From PNAI01 sp035501735 (GTDB taxonomy: Bacteria; Pseudomonadota; Alphaproteobacteria; Rhizobiales; Xanthobacteraceae), in contig DATJVR010000063.1 in the NCBI GenBank assembly GCA_035501735.1, forward strand, positions 38,171 to 102,170: 64,000 nt of DNA. The letters are read 5' to 3'. The notes below the pieces were generated by a model, which made no database searches, had not been told where the DNA came from, and saw only the letters and a program-made list of their open reading frames with translations. Within the stretch, counting starts at the first letter, position 1. Every line of letters begins with the position of its first letter. A program made the translations under genes and the position numbers. Shown here piece by piece: positions 34,082 to 43,294 of the stretch.

Positions 34082-35744
34082 GCAGGCGCACTCCGAGACG
34101 GACCGCGACGCCGAGGCCGACGCCGATCATCACCACGTTGACGACCGAAAGGGCAGACACGAGATCGATCGCTCCGGTGCCCCACAATGACACCAGCAGC
34201 GAGCCGATCACCTCGGTGCCGGGTCCGAGCAGATAGATGCCGGTAGAATATTCGCGCACGAAAATCAGGAAAATCAGCAGCCAGCTTGCCAGCATGCCGT
34301 ATTTGATCAGCGGCACGGTCACGTCGCGTTTGACGCGCAGATCGCTGGCGCCTGAGACACGCGCGGCTTCCTCGAGTTCCGGCCCGACTTGCAGCAGCGT
34401 GCCGGAGACGAGCCGCATGCCGTAAGCGAGCCAGACGATCGAATAGGCAAGCCAGATCGAGATCATGGTTTCCTTGACGGGCGACAAGAACGGCACGAAG
34501 AGGAACACCCAAAGCAGTGCCAGGCCGGCGACCAGGCCCGGCATGGCGCGCGGCACCATCACGAGGTAATCGACGAGCCGCGTCCAGCCCGAGTTCCAGC
34601 GGTGTACCGCCAGCGCAATCGCCGTGTAGCAGGCGACCGCTGCCGCTCCTCCGATCACGCCGATGCCGAGTGTATTGAAAATGCCACGCACCACGTTCGG
34701 ATAGTCCGAGAGCTCGCGATAGTGATCAAGCGTGAGCACTTCCGAAAGTTTCACGCCCTGGCCCCAATTCACGACGAACGAACGCAACGTGATGCCGAAT
34801 AGCGGGACCGCCACCGTGATGAACAGCCAGAACAAGATCGCCGCGAACGCAATCCAGCGCCAGCCGTGTAATTTGAGCGGCTGGGTCTTCAAACCCTTGC
34901 CGCGTACCGAGACGTAGCGCTGGGCTTGGCGGAGCAGGAGGCGCTGCATGAATACCAAAGGCGCCGTGACCGCGATGATCACAACCACAACCACCGCCAT
35001 GAGCTGATAGGACGGAACGCCAAGCTTGTTGGTCAGCTTGAACAGATACGTCGAGAGCACCAGCACATCCTGCGGATCGCCGAGCACCAGCGGCAGCCCG
35101 AACAGTTCGAAACCGAGGAAGAATACCAGCACCCCGGCGAACAAGATCGCGGGCAAAATCATCGGCAGGCTGACGTTGAGCGCGACACGGAAAGGATTGG
35201 CGCCGGAAACCCGCGCGGCTTCCTCCAAATCGGTGCTCAAGCCGCGCAAGGCGGCCGCGCTGTAGAGATAGACGTGCGGCACGTGCGTCAGCCCGGCGAT
35301 CGCGATCAGCGAGAGCATCGAATAGAGGTTCCACGGCACGAAGCCGAGCACGTCCGCGGCCAACGTCGAAAATATCCCGACCGGTCCGACCGCCACCACG
35401 TAGCCGAAGGCGATCACCACGGCCGATACGAAGATCGGTACCAGGATCAGAGGCTCGAGATAGCGGCGGCCTGGAACATCGGTGCGTACCATCAGGAACG
35501 CGAGCAGCGCGCCGAGCGGCACGGCGATCACCACCATACCGGTGCAGATGGAAAGCGTGGTCCAGAAGGCCTGCCAGAAATCGGAATCGGCGAAGACGAA
35601 GGAATAAGCCGCCAGACTCAAGTGCGCCGAACGATCGAAAAACGGCGCGGTGAGGAAGCTCTGGTAGATGACCAGCGACAGCGGCGCCGCCACGGCAAGC
35701 GTAGTAATGCCGAGCACGACAAGGCGATAGACGATGATCGGCAT
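34074..35744 (-). CDS. ABC transporter permease, duplicated FbpB/iron(III) type
   Basis: This 556-residue protein is a fused double permease with two similar halves of about six spans each. Each half has an EAA loop (LEEAARVSGANPFR in the first and LEEAARVSGASDLR in the second). This layout is typical of FbpB/AfuB and related permeases. It forms the channel for the binding protein at 35793 and the ATPase at 33026. It is preceded by the binding-protein gene after about 48 bases. The near identity of the two EAA loops shows internal duplication. Confidence 0.88.
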   Translation of the reverse strand: MPIIVYRLVVLGITTLAVAAPLSLVIYQSFLTAPFFDRSAHLSLAAYSFVFADSDFWQAFWTTLSICTGMVVIAVPLGALLAFLMVRTDVPGRRYLEPLILVPIFVSAVVIAFGYVVAVGPVGIFSTLAADVLGFVPWNLYSMLSLIAIAGLTHVPHVYLYSAAALRGLSTDLEEAARVSGANPFRVALNVSLPMILPAILFAGVLVFFLGFELFGLPLVLGDPQDVLVLSTYLFKLTNKLGVPSYQLMAVVVVVIIAVTAPLVFMQRLLLRQAQRYVSVRGKGLKTQPLKLHGWRWIAFAAILFWLFITVAVPLFGITLRSFVVNWGQGVKLSEVLTLDHYRELSDYPNVVRGIFNTLGIGVIGGAAAVACYTAIALAVHRWNSGWTRLVDYLVMVPRAMPGLVAGLALLWVFLFVPFLSPVKETMISIWLAYSIVWLAYGMRLVSGTLLQVGPELEEAARVSGASDLRVKRDVTVPLIKYGMLASWLLIFLIFVREYSTGIYLLGPGTEVIGSLLVSLWGTGAIDLVSALSVVNVVMIGVGLGVAVRLGVRLHG

Positions 35745-35792
35745 GGCCTCCTGATCATCACCGCAGCATCAGGTCGAGGCCGGGCGATGCCT

Positions 35793-36890
35793 TCACTGTC
35801 CTTTTTTGGCCGCCTGCCACTTGGACAGGAACGCGAGCCGCTTCGCCTGATCCAGGTTTTCCAGCAGCGTTGCATCGATCGGAACCGGGCGCGCTTTGTC
35901 GCCGATCAACTGCGTGACCCGTTTAAGCGTCGCTTCGCCATCCACATCCGAGCGCAGCGAATAAAGATCGGCCGTATTGGCGACGATATCCTGGCCGCGC
36001 TTGGACAAGAGATAGTCGAGGAACAATTTGGCGGCGTTCGGATTCTTCGCCTTGTTCGAGACGAACGCGACGCGCGACGTCACCATGGTGTAGTCGGCCG
36101 GCAGGATGATGCCGAGGTTGGGATCCTTCTTGGAACGGCCGAGCGCATAGGAGCCGAAAATTCCATAGGCAATCAGGTGCTCGCCGGAACCGACGCGCTC
36201 CATCATGGCGCCGGCGCTGGTGTAGAGCTTGGCCTGGACCTTGCCCATGGCCTTGAACAGGTCCCAGGCGGCCGGGAAGTTCTTCACATCCTCATTGCAG
36301 AACAGATAGCCGACGCCGGAGCGTTCCGGATCGTAGGCGGTGATCTTGCCTTTGTAGAAATCGGGTTTGGCATTGAGCAGCTTCAGCAGCGCGGTGTGGT
36401 CTTTCGGAACATCTTCGGCCGGCACCAGGCGCTTGTTGTAGACGAAGGTGATCGGTTCGTAGGTCGTGCCATAAGCGGCCTCTTTCCACACCGCCCATTT
36501 CGGCAGCGCCTTGATTTCCGGCGAGGCGTAAGCGGCAGCGTGGCCGTCTGCGACCAGCTTCACCTGCAAGTCCATTGCCGATGACCAGATCAGATCACCG
36601 GTGCCGTTGTTGGCGGCGGCCTCGGCGATGAAGCGGTTGTAGAGCTCGGTGGAATTGAGATCGGAATACTCGACCTTTATGCCGGGATAGAGCGCCTCGA
36701 AATCCTTCACCAGCGGATTGCCGGCGACCGCATCGGTGGTGGAGTAGATCACCACCTTGCCTTCCTTCTTGGCGGCCTCGATCAGCTTGCCGTAGTCGGC
36801 TGGGTAGCCTTGCGGAGCTTGCGCGTGAACGGCGGAGCCGAGGGTCAGCAGGGTCGTAAAAAGGGCCGCGGATATGACGTGTCGCATCAC
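35793..36890 (-). CDS. ABC transporter substrate-binding protein, FbpA/ferric type
   Basis: This 365-residue periplasmic protein has a signal peptide (about residues 1-23, ending VHA/Q) and the class pattern EGKVVIYSTTDA, NRFIAEAAANNGTGDLIWSSAM and ITAYDPERSGVGY. It resembles FbpA/AfuA-type and 2-aminoethylphosphonate-type receptors. The adjacent double permease and ATPase complete the importer. Whether the iron-binding tyrosine pair is present cannot be decided by eye, and the downstream DapA-family gene argues for an organic ligand. ATGs at residues 1 and 2 are both possible starts. Confidence 0.85.
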   Translation of the reverse strand: MMRHVISAALFTTLLTLGSAVHAQAPQGYPADYGKLIEAAKKEGKVVIYSTTDAVAGNPLVKDFEALYPGIKVEYSDLNSTELYNRFIAEAAANNGTGDLIWSSAMDLQVKLVADGHAAAYASPEIKALPKWAVWKEAAYGTTYEPITFVYNKRLVPAEDVPKDHTALLKLLNAKPDFYKGKITAYDPERSGVGYLFCNEDVKNFPAAWDLFKAMGKVQAKLYTSAGAMMERVGSGEHLIAYGIFGSYALGRSKKDPNLGIILPADYTMVTSRVAFVSNKAKNPNAAKLFLDYLLSKRGQDIVANTADLYSLRSDVDGEATLKRVTQLIGDKARPVPIDATLLENLDQAKRLAFLSKWQAAKKGQ

Positions 36891-36992
36891 AACTCTCCAA
36901 GTGTTTTCGTTGCGGCCCTCTTGGCATCCCGGCCGTTCGGGAGGGGATGCTACCCCACGGCTTCCGGGATCGCCTAGAGGAATGCGAAGGGC

Positions 36993-37541
36993 TCAGCCGG
37001 CAAAACCGCCGTCATCGAGAAACGCCTGCTCGGCTGGCGTAGTCGCTCGGCCCAGCACATGGTTCCGATGAGGAAATCGGCCGAACCGCCGGATGATGTC
37101 GGCGTGGAGTTCGGCCCATTTGAGCGCATCGGCGTCGCCGCTGGCGCGAGCCAGCGCCACGCATCGATCCTGGTCGGCAAGATCTTCCGAATGCTCGAAC
37201 GGCAAGTAGAAGAAGGTTCGCTCCGGCAGGGTAAACCGCTCATCGTAACCCCGCGCAATGGCGCGATCAGCCACTGCGCGGGCGAGCGGATCGGCGGCAA
37301 ACGCCCGGGCGCTGCCACGAAACATGTTGCGCGAGAACTGATCGAGCACGATGAGCAGCGCAAGCGCGCCGTCCGGTGTAGCCTCCCATGCGTCGAGCGC
37401 GCCTGCAGCCGCAGCTTCGTAGGTCGGCAGAAACCGCGCCGCGATTTCGGCGTCGAACGTCTTATGCTTTGTGAACCATTTTTTCGGCCCGGCCGCACGC
37501 CAGAACGCGAGCACGGCGCCGGCAGAAACAGTTGTATTCAC
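36993..37541 (-). CDS. DUF924 family protein
   Basis: This 182-residue helical protein matches the DUF924 (TPR-like) family. The DQFSRNMFRG block in the middle and the late FPHRNHVLGR block are its signatures. Function unknown; the family is widespread and cytosolic. It begins 24 bases after the stop of the FadD/FATP-type gene on the same strand, so the two may share a transcript. A gap of about 100 bases separates it from the ABC importer genes. Confidence 0.88.
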   Translation of the reverse strand: MNTTVSAGAVLAFWRAAGPKKWFTKHKTFDAEIAARFLPTYEAAAAGALDAWEATPDGALALLIVLDQFSRNMFRGSARAFAADPLARAVADRAIARGYDERFTLPERTFFYLPFEHSEDLADQDRCVALARASGDADALKWAELHADIIRRFGRFPHRNHVLGRATTPAEQAFLDDGGFAG

Positions 37542-37565
37542 ACGCGAGACTCCACGACAGCGAGG

Positions 37566-39368
37566 TCACAGCCGCACTTGCCCGCTCGTGATCCGGTTAT
37601 AGAGCGTCGGATCGAGCCGCACAAACGACCGTGATCGCGAATCGTTGAAATAGATCGGATCGTTGCTGATGGCCGGATCGAAACCCTGCCGCGCAAGGTC
37701 AATCTTTTTTTGTTTGAACGTGCCGGTCACTTCGATCTCGTTTTGAATCCGCAAGAACAGCGGTCGCGCATACTCCGGCAGGTGCGAGGAAAGATGCGCG
37801 TAAAGTCCGGCCAGATCGCATTTGTCGCCGTTGTTGTAGACAATCGCAGCCATACCGGCGCGGCCGTCGCGGCCCGGCACCTGCACGCCATATACGTTGG
37901 CGTCCTTGACGCCGGGGAAGACGTTGATCGTCTCGGCGACCTCCGAGGTCGAGACGTTCTCGCCCTTCCAGCGGAACGTATCGCCGATGCGATCGACGAA
38001 ATAGAAATAGCCCTGCTTGTCCTTGCGCATCAGGTCGCCGGTACGGAACCAGACGTCGCCTGGCTTGAATACATTGCGTAAAATCTTGTTCTCGTTCTCG
38101 GCCGTCCTGGCATAGCCCTCGAACCGATTGCCCGGTTTCGATGCATCGTTGACGATCTTGCCGATCACCTCGCCGGGTTCGTTCACCGCGCAGCGCACGC
38201 ACAGGCCGTTCGCATCGCGCACCGGCGTCTGCTGATCGACGTCGAATTTCACGATCGCGGTCGGGAAGCGATGCGCGACGAACCACGGGATGCGGCCGAC
38301 CGCGCCGGGCTTACCCTCGAAGTTGAACATGTTCACATTGCCTTCGGTCGCCCCGTAGAATTCCAGGATTTGCGGAATCCGGAAGCGCTTTTTGAATTCC
38401 ACCCAAAGGTCGGGGCGAAGCCCGTTGCCGCAGGCTAGCCGGAGCCGATGGCGTATCTCGTTCGGGTTCGGCGGCGCTTGCACGAGATAGCGGCAAAGTT
38501 CCCCGATATATTGAAACAGCGTGCAGTCGAAGCGAACCACGTCGTCCCAGAAATCGCGAACCGAGAATTTCTCGCGGATGAACACCGAGCCGCCGTTGAC
38601 CAGCAGCGCACCGATCGCCGCAAGCCCGCCGGCGGTGTGATACATCGGCAGACAGTCATACATGCGATCCGAGGGTTTGGTGTCCATCACCCCCGCAAAA
38701 GCGCAGGCGGCAAGCATCACCCGGTAATGGTTGACGTTCGCCGCCTTCGGCATGCCGGTGGTGCCGGACGTGTAGATATAGAGCGCCCGGTCTTCGATCG
38801 TCAGCGCCGGCCGTTCGGCAACGGCAAGCGGCCCACCCGAGAGATTTTCGATCGCGCTGTCGATACGCGGAAATTCGCCGCTCGCGCCGTGCGACCACAC
38901 TTGCGGATTGGTCTTGAGCAGCGGCTTCGCGCTTGCAAAAGCATGCGCCAGCTCCGCGGCGACGATGATCAGCTTCGGCTGTACGATGTCGATGCAGTGG
39001 GCAAGCGACGGCCCCACGAGATTGGTATTGAGCAGTGCCGCCACCCCGCCGACACGCGTGATGCCGACCCACACCGCCATGTATTCCGGCCTGTTCGGCA
39101 TCAGCAGGCAGACCGTCTCGCCCTTGGCGAGATGTTGCGACTGCGCCCAGCGCGCATAGCGGTTTGACCGCTCCAACAGGCTGCGGAACGTCAAGCGCTC
39201 CCGCTCGGAGATCAGCGCCGGCGCTTCGCCAAATTTCTCCGCCAGCTCCTCCACCACGACCGGAAAGACGCGCGTACGGTTCTTGGCGATCGGGGTGGTC
39301 ATCTTGAGCGCGCGCAATGCGCCGCGCAGGAAGACGAGATCATCTTTGATCTGCTGGACGAATCCCAT
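37566..39368 (-). CDS. Long/very-long-chain acyl-CoA synthetase, FATP-like
   Basis: This 600-residue ANL enzyme has the P-loop YIYTSGTTGMPKAANVNH and further motifs FYGATEGNVNMFN, VWFRTGDLMRKD and FRWKGENVSTSEVAE, the last being characteristic of the FATP/very-long-chain branch. It should activate fatty acids or bile-acid-like substrates to CoA thioesters, probably at the membrane. Length fits this branch. It is followed by the DUF924 gene at 24 bases and preceded by the COG0523 GTPase gene at about 63 bases. Confidence 0.87.
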   Translation of the reverse strand: MGFVQQIKDDLVFLRGALRALKMTTPIAKNRTRVFPVVVEELAEKFGEAPALISERERLTFRSLLERSNRYARWAQSQHLAKGETVCLLMPNRPEYMAVWVGITRVGGVAALLNTNLVGPSLAHCIDIVQPKLIIVAAELAHAFASAKPLLKTNPQVWSHGASGEFPRIDSAIENLSGGPLAVAERPALTIEDRALYIYTSGTTGMPKAANVNHYRVMLAACAFAGVMDTKPSDRMYDCLPMYHTAGGLAAIGALLVNGGSVFIREKFSVRDFWDDVVRFDCTLFQYIGELCRYLVQAPPNPNEIRHRLRLACGNGLRPDLWVEFKKRFRIPQILEFYGATEGNVNMFNFEGKPGAVGRIPWFVAHRFPTAIVKFDVDQQTPVRDANGLCVRCAVNEPGEVIGKIVNDASKPGNRFEGYARTAENENKILRNVFKPGDVWFRTGDLMRKDKQGYFYFVDRIGDTFRWKGENVSTSEVAETINVFPGVKDANVYGVQVPGRDGRAGMAAIVYNNGDKCDLAGLYAHLSSHLPEYARPLFLRIQNEIEVTGTFKQKKIDLARQGFDPAISNDPIYFNDSRSRSFVRLDPTLYNRITSGQVRL

Positions 39369-39431
39369 TCACCGCCCCATGCGGCATAGCATCCAAGAGT
39401 CGCCCGCGCGTGACAAGCGTCGCCGTCACGA

Positions 39432-40568
39432 TTAGCGGTCGGCCCCGCCGAACGGCGTTAGCGGGTTGTCGGTCAGGGCCGCGCGATCGGGCCGGTCGGG
39501 CGCCGCTTGATTGAGAAACGCCGCGAACAGCTCGCGGATTGTGCGTTCATCGACATCGCGGGTGATGAACACCAAACGGGTGCGGTGGTCGTCGTCAGGC
39601 CAGCGCGGCAACCGTGCCGGCGGATGCAGAATGTGCTGCACCCCATGGACGACCAACGGCTGGTCGGGGGTCTCGGCGAGCTTCACGACCCCCTTGAACC
39701 GCAGCAGATTGGGTCCGTGCATGGCGCGCACCAGTTCGAGGAAAAGCTCGAACGACGAGGTGGAAATCGCCGCCTCGGTGGCAAGCGTAAAGGCGCGGAT
39801 GCGGTCATCGTGGCGGTTCACGTCGTGATGATGCGCATGGCCGTGCGGCGTTGTCTCGGCATAGGCCTCCGCCGCGAGCCAGCGCCTGACATCGGGTATC
39901 TTACCTAGCGGATTATAGAGCCCGCAGTCGAGCAGACGGGCCGCCGTGGCCTCGCCTGTGGCGGCATCGAGCAGCGGTGCCGCTGGATTGAGTTTGCGAA
40001 GCCGCGTTCGCAGCCGCTCGGCTGTCGCGCGGCGCTCCGCCGTGTCGAGCAGATCGGTCTTGGTCAGCACGATCCGGTCGGCCACCGCCGCCTGTTTGAC
40101 CGATTCCATATGCGCATCGAGCGTCGAAAGCCCATTCACCGCATCGACCACCGCGGTAACGCCATCGAGCCGGAATCGCAGCACAAGGTAAGGATGCGCC
40201 ATGGCGGTTTGCAGAACCGGTGCAGGGTCGGCGAGGCCGGTTGTTTCGATCACCACACGGGCAAAGCGCGCCCGGCCGTTATCGAGGTCGCGCAGGAGCT
40301 TCTCCAGCGCGCCGACGAGGTCTCCCCGCATGGTGCAGCAGAGGCAGCCGCTCTGCAGCAGCATGAGGTTGTCGTCGATCTTCTCGACCAACAGATGATC
40401 GAGCCCGATCTCGCCGAATTCGTTGATGATGACGGCTGTTTCGGCGAGCGCCGGGTCTTTGATCAGGCGATTGAGCAGGGTGGTCTTGCCGGCGCCGAGA
40501 AAGCCGGTCAGCACGGTCAGCGGCAAAGGCGCGATCCGTGGGCGCTCACCCTCGCCAGCCGCGATCAT
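39432..40568 (-). CDS. COG0523 (CobW/ZNG1-like) metal-chaperone GTPase
   Basis: The ATG at 40568 gives 378 residues. The G1 loop is GFLGAGKTTLLN (22-33), the metal-binding CxCC motif is Cys75-Leu-Cys77-Cys78, and TKTDL is the guanine site. A His-rich stretch (HGHAHHHD) precedes the C-terminal CobW domain. Such GTPases load metals, often zinc or cobalt, onto target enzymes. The gene lies 7 bases after a D,D-carboxypeptidase gene on the same strand. Cobalt/cobalamin and zinc roles are both possible; no Zur box could be identified by eye. Confidence 0.85.
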   Translation of the reverse strand: MIAAGEGERPRIAPLPLTVLTGFLGAGKTTLLNRLIKDPALAETAVIINEFGEIGLDHLLVEKIDDNLMLLQSGCLCCTMRGDLVGALEKLLRDLDNGRARFARVVIETTGLADPAPVLQTAMAHPYLVLRFRLDGVTAVVDAVNGLSTLDAHMESVKQAAVADRIVLTKTDLLDTAERRATAERLRTRLRKLNPAAPLLDAATGEATAARLLDCGLYNPLGKIPDVRRWLAAEAYAETTPHGHAHHHDVNRHDDRIRAFTLATEAAISTSSFELFLELVRAMHGPNLLRFKGVVKLAETPDQPLVVHGVQHILHPPARLPRWPDDDHRTRLVFITRDVDERTIRELFAAFLNQAAPDRPDRAALTDNPLTPFGGADR

Positions 40569-40575
40569 CGTGTGT

Positions 40576-41949
40576 TCAGTTGGATTTCGGCCGTGGCCGC
40601 GGCACCGGTATCCCGAATTCCGTCGGCGATGGCGCCGTTGTCGGCGCGCCGGCCGGTGCAAAGCTCATCCAGCCCGGAGCCGCGTCCGTCGCTGTGCCCG
40701 AACCACCCGGGACAGGGCTTGTTTCCGTTCGTGGCGCGGCCGCCACCTGGTCGGTTGAGTTGGAGGTTGACTTGTCGGGCTTAGGCGCCGCCTTGCGCAG
40801 TTTTGCCCGCGTCGCGATGAACTGGGATTCTGCCGGCTTGCGCGACGGGCCGACATAGACCTCGATCGGATTTGCGGCCTCCACCTTCGGGCCAAGCAAC
40901 GACGATCCTTTGCCGTGCGCCGGCGCGAGATTGGACAGTTTGAACTTCTGCTCGCCGTTGCCAGCCTGCTGCGCGTTCTGCTCTTCGTGGATCGCGTTGT
41001 TGTCGTCGTCGTCCTCGTTTTCGGACGCCGGCTTCTTGCGGTGCGCGGATGCCCCGCAAATGACCTCGCGCAGATCCGGAGGCGAGGCGTCGATCGCGGG
41101 TAGCGTATCGACGGTGCCGAGCGAGGGCGCGAGCCAAGCCAGACCCGCTCCGTTGAAGCCGCGTTCGAGCAGCTGCGCCGCCTTGACCGTGCGGGCGGCC
41201 GAACTCGACGAGCCCAGGATCACGGCGATCAGTCGCCGGTTGTTGCGCGTCGCCGTGGCCACCAGATTGAACCCGGATGCGCAGATGAAGCCGGTTTTCA
41301 TGCCGTCGGTTCCGGGATAGCGGCCGAGCAGCTTGTTGTAGTTCTGCGTCGTGTGGGCTCCAAAGCGGATGGCCGGAATGTGCCAATACATGTCGTATTC
41401 CGGGAATTCATGGATCAGCGCGCGGGCGAGGATTGCAAGGTCGCGCGCCGAGCTGATCTGATCCTCGGCGGGCATTCCGTTCGGATTGACGAAGCTCGAT
41501 TGCGTCATGCCGAGGTGGATCGCGGCGCGGTTCATTTCATCGGCGAATTTTTCGACCGAGCCGCCCACCCCCTCGGCGACCACGACCGCGATGTCGTTGG
41601 CCGACCGCACCATCAGCATCTTCAACGCATTGTCGACGGTGACCTGCTGGCCGGGCTTGAGGCCCATTTTCGCGGGCTTCTGCACCGAGGCGAATTGCGA
41701 AACGGTGAGCAGGCTGTCGAGTGTGAGGCGCCCCTCCTTGACCGCGTGCAGCAGGACATACGCCGTCATCAGCTTGGTCAGTGATGCGGGGTACCAAGGA
41801 TAGGTGGCGTTTTCGGCAAACAGCACCTTGCCGCTGTCGGCCTCGACCAAGAGCAATGCCTCGGCAGACGCGCGCGAGACCCCCACCGCCGCGACGCCGG
41901 CAGCGGTCAATGCAACGATGGAACCTCGAAGCAGCGTGATGACTGACAC
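40576..41949 (-). CDS. D-alanyl-D-alanine carboxypeptidase (DacF/PBP5-like)
   Basis: The GTG at 41949 follows a GAGG-like site and begins a signal peptide (about residues 1-29, ending ASA/E), giving 457 residues; upstream frame is non-coding. The active-site motifs are complete: Ser56-Leu-Thr-Lys59, Ser116-Ala-Asn118 and Lys218-Thr-Gly220. The enzyme trims the terminal D-alanine from murein side chains in the periplasm. Beyond about residue 300 is a long low-complexity tail rich in Asp/Asn/Glu and then Pro/Ala/Ser, ending in PRPRP, without a clear PBP5 C-terminal anchor helix. Confidence 0.88.
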   Translation of the reverse strand: MSVITLLRGSIVALTAAGVAAVGVSRASAEALLLVEADSGKVLFAENATYPWYPASLTKLMTAYVLLHAVKEGRLTLDSLLTVSQFASVQKPAKMGLKPGQQVTVDNALKMLMVRSANDIAVVVAEGVGGSVEKFADEMNRAAIHLGMTQSSFVNPNGMPAEDQISSARDLAILARALIHEFPEYDMYWHIPAIRFGAHTTQNYNKLLGRYPGTDGMKTGFICASGFNLVATATRNNRRLIAVILGSSSSAARTVKAAQLLERGFNGAGLAWLAPSLGTVDTLPAIDASPPDLREVICGASAHRKKPASENEDDDDNNAIHEEQNAQQAGNGEQKFKLSNLAPAHGKGSSLLGPKVEAANPIEVYVGPSRKPAESQFIATRAKLRKAAPKPDKSTSNSTDQVAAAPRTETSPVPGGSGTATDAAPGWMSFAPAGAPTTAPSPTEFGIPVPRPRPKSN

Positions 41950-42125
41950 TGGTTTTTCAGCCTCGGATCGACGAATTTCCACACAGTTTGCGCGGCTATC
42001 TAGACCAAAGGCGGGCCGAATCGCAAAGCCAACCGTGCCCACGCTTCGAGATTTAGTATATTCTATTTTCGACTGTGGTAAATCCCAAACGAAAGCGACC
42101 AAAATTCGACAAAGGAGTGAATGGC

Positions 42126-43292
42126 ATGACGGCCTGCATCGTCGGTTGGGCACACAGCCCCTTTGGCCGACTCGAAGGCGAAACCGTCGAAAGTCTGATC
42201 GTGCGGGTTGCCAATGATGCGCTCGCCGATGCCGGCATGGCGCCAAAGGATATCGACGAAATTGTGCTCGGCCATTTCAACGCGGGGTTCTCCGCGCAAG
42301 ATTTTACCGCCTCGCTTGTCCTGCAGGCGTCGCCCGATTTGCGCTTCAAGCGCGCGGTCCGCGTGGAAAATGCCTGCGCGACGGGATCGGCGGCCGTTCA
42401 TCAAGGATTAAAATCCATCGAATCGAAAGCGGCGCGCACCGTCCTCGTCGTCGGTGTCGAGCAGATGACCACCACGCCCGGCCCCGAGGTCGGCAGGAAC
42501 CTGCTGAAAGCCTCCTACGTGCGCGAGGAGGCCGATATCGAAGGCGGCTTCGCCGGCATCTTCGGCCGCATCGCCGGGCTTTATTTTCAGAAATGGGGCG
42601 ATCAGTCCGATGCGCTCGCTCTGATCGCGGCCAAGAATCACAAGAACGGCGTCGGCAACCCCTACGCGCAAATTCGCAAGGATCTCGGCTTCGATTTCTG
42701 CCGCAATGCCAGCGAGAAAAATCCATTCGTGGCGGGGCCGCTCAAGCGCACCGACTGTTCGCTCGTTTCCGACGGCGCGGCGGCGCTGGTGCTCACCGAC
42801 GTTGAGACCGCGCTGCAGTTGCCGAAGGCGATCGCCTTCCGCGCCGCCGCCCACGTGCAGGACTTCCTGCCCATGCGCAAGCGCGACATCCTCAAGTTCG
42901 AAGGTTGCACCGAAGCCTGGAAGCGCGCGCTCGCCGCCGCCGGCATCACGCTGAATGACCTCTCGCTGGTGGAAACTCACGATTGCTTCACCATCGCCGA
43001 GCTCATCGAATACGAGGCCATGGGTCTCGTACCCGAGGGGCAGGGTGCGCGGGCCGTCAAGGAAGGCTGGACCGCGAAGGACGGCCGTCTGCCGGTGAAC
43101 CCATCGGGCGGCCTCAAGGCGAAAGGTCATCCGATCGGCGCGACCGGTGTATCCATGCACGTGCTGTGCGCGATGCAGCTTGCCGGCACCGCGGGCGACA
43201 TCCAGATCAAAGACGCTGAACTGGCCGGCCTCTTCAACATGGGCGGCACGGCGGTGGCGAATTACGTGAGCGTGTTGCAGCGGCTCAAATAG
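42126..43292 (+). CDS. Thiolase family protein (SCP2-type acetyl-CoA acetyltransferase)
   Basis: The ATG at 42126 follows AAAGGAG (42111-42117) and gives 388 residues. The nucleophile is Cys84 in VENACATGSAA, HDCF occupies the NEAF-box position as in SCP2-type thiolases, and GGLKAKGHPIGATG supplies the catalytic histidine. It should make or break acyl-acyl-CoA carbon bonds in fatty-acid or aromatic-acid degradation. It is a single gene divergent from the carboxypeptidase and convergent with ndvA. The usual DUF35 partner of SCP2-type thiolases is not adjacent. Confidence 0.87.
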   Translation: MTACIVGWAHSPFGRLEGETVESLIVRVANDALADAGMAPKDIDEIVLGHFNAGFSAQDFTASLVLQASPDLRFKRAVRVENACATGSAAVHQGLKSIESKAARTVLVVGVEQMTTTPGPEVGRNLLKASYVREEADIEGGFAGIFGRIAGLYFQKWGDQSDALALIAAKNHKNGVGNPYAQIRKDLGFDFCRNASEKNPFVAGPLKRTDCSLVSDGAAALVLTDVETALQLPKAIAFRAAAHVQDFLPMRKRDILKFEGCTEAWKRALAAAGITLNDLSLVETHDCFTIAELIEYEAMGLVPEGQGARAVKEGWTAKDGRLPVNPSGGLKAKGHPIGATGVSMHVLCAMQLAGTAGDIQIKDAELAGLFNMGGTAVANYVSVLQRLK

Positions 43293-43294
43293 CT

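Noticed and set aside
34926..36584. A 552-codon open frame on the plus strand
   Set aside because: It is antisense to the ferric-type permease and binding protein, and its Glu/Arg/His-rich composition is non-natural.
33026..36890. Naming the importer FbpABC (iron)
   Set aside because: The architecture fits, but the iron-binding tyrosines could not be confirmed and the linked aldolase suggests an organic ligand.
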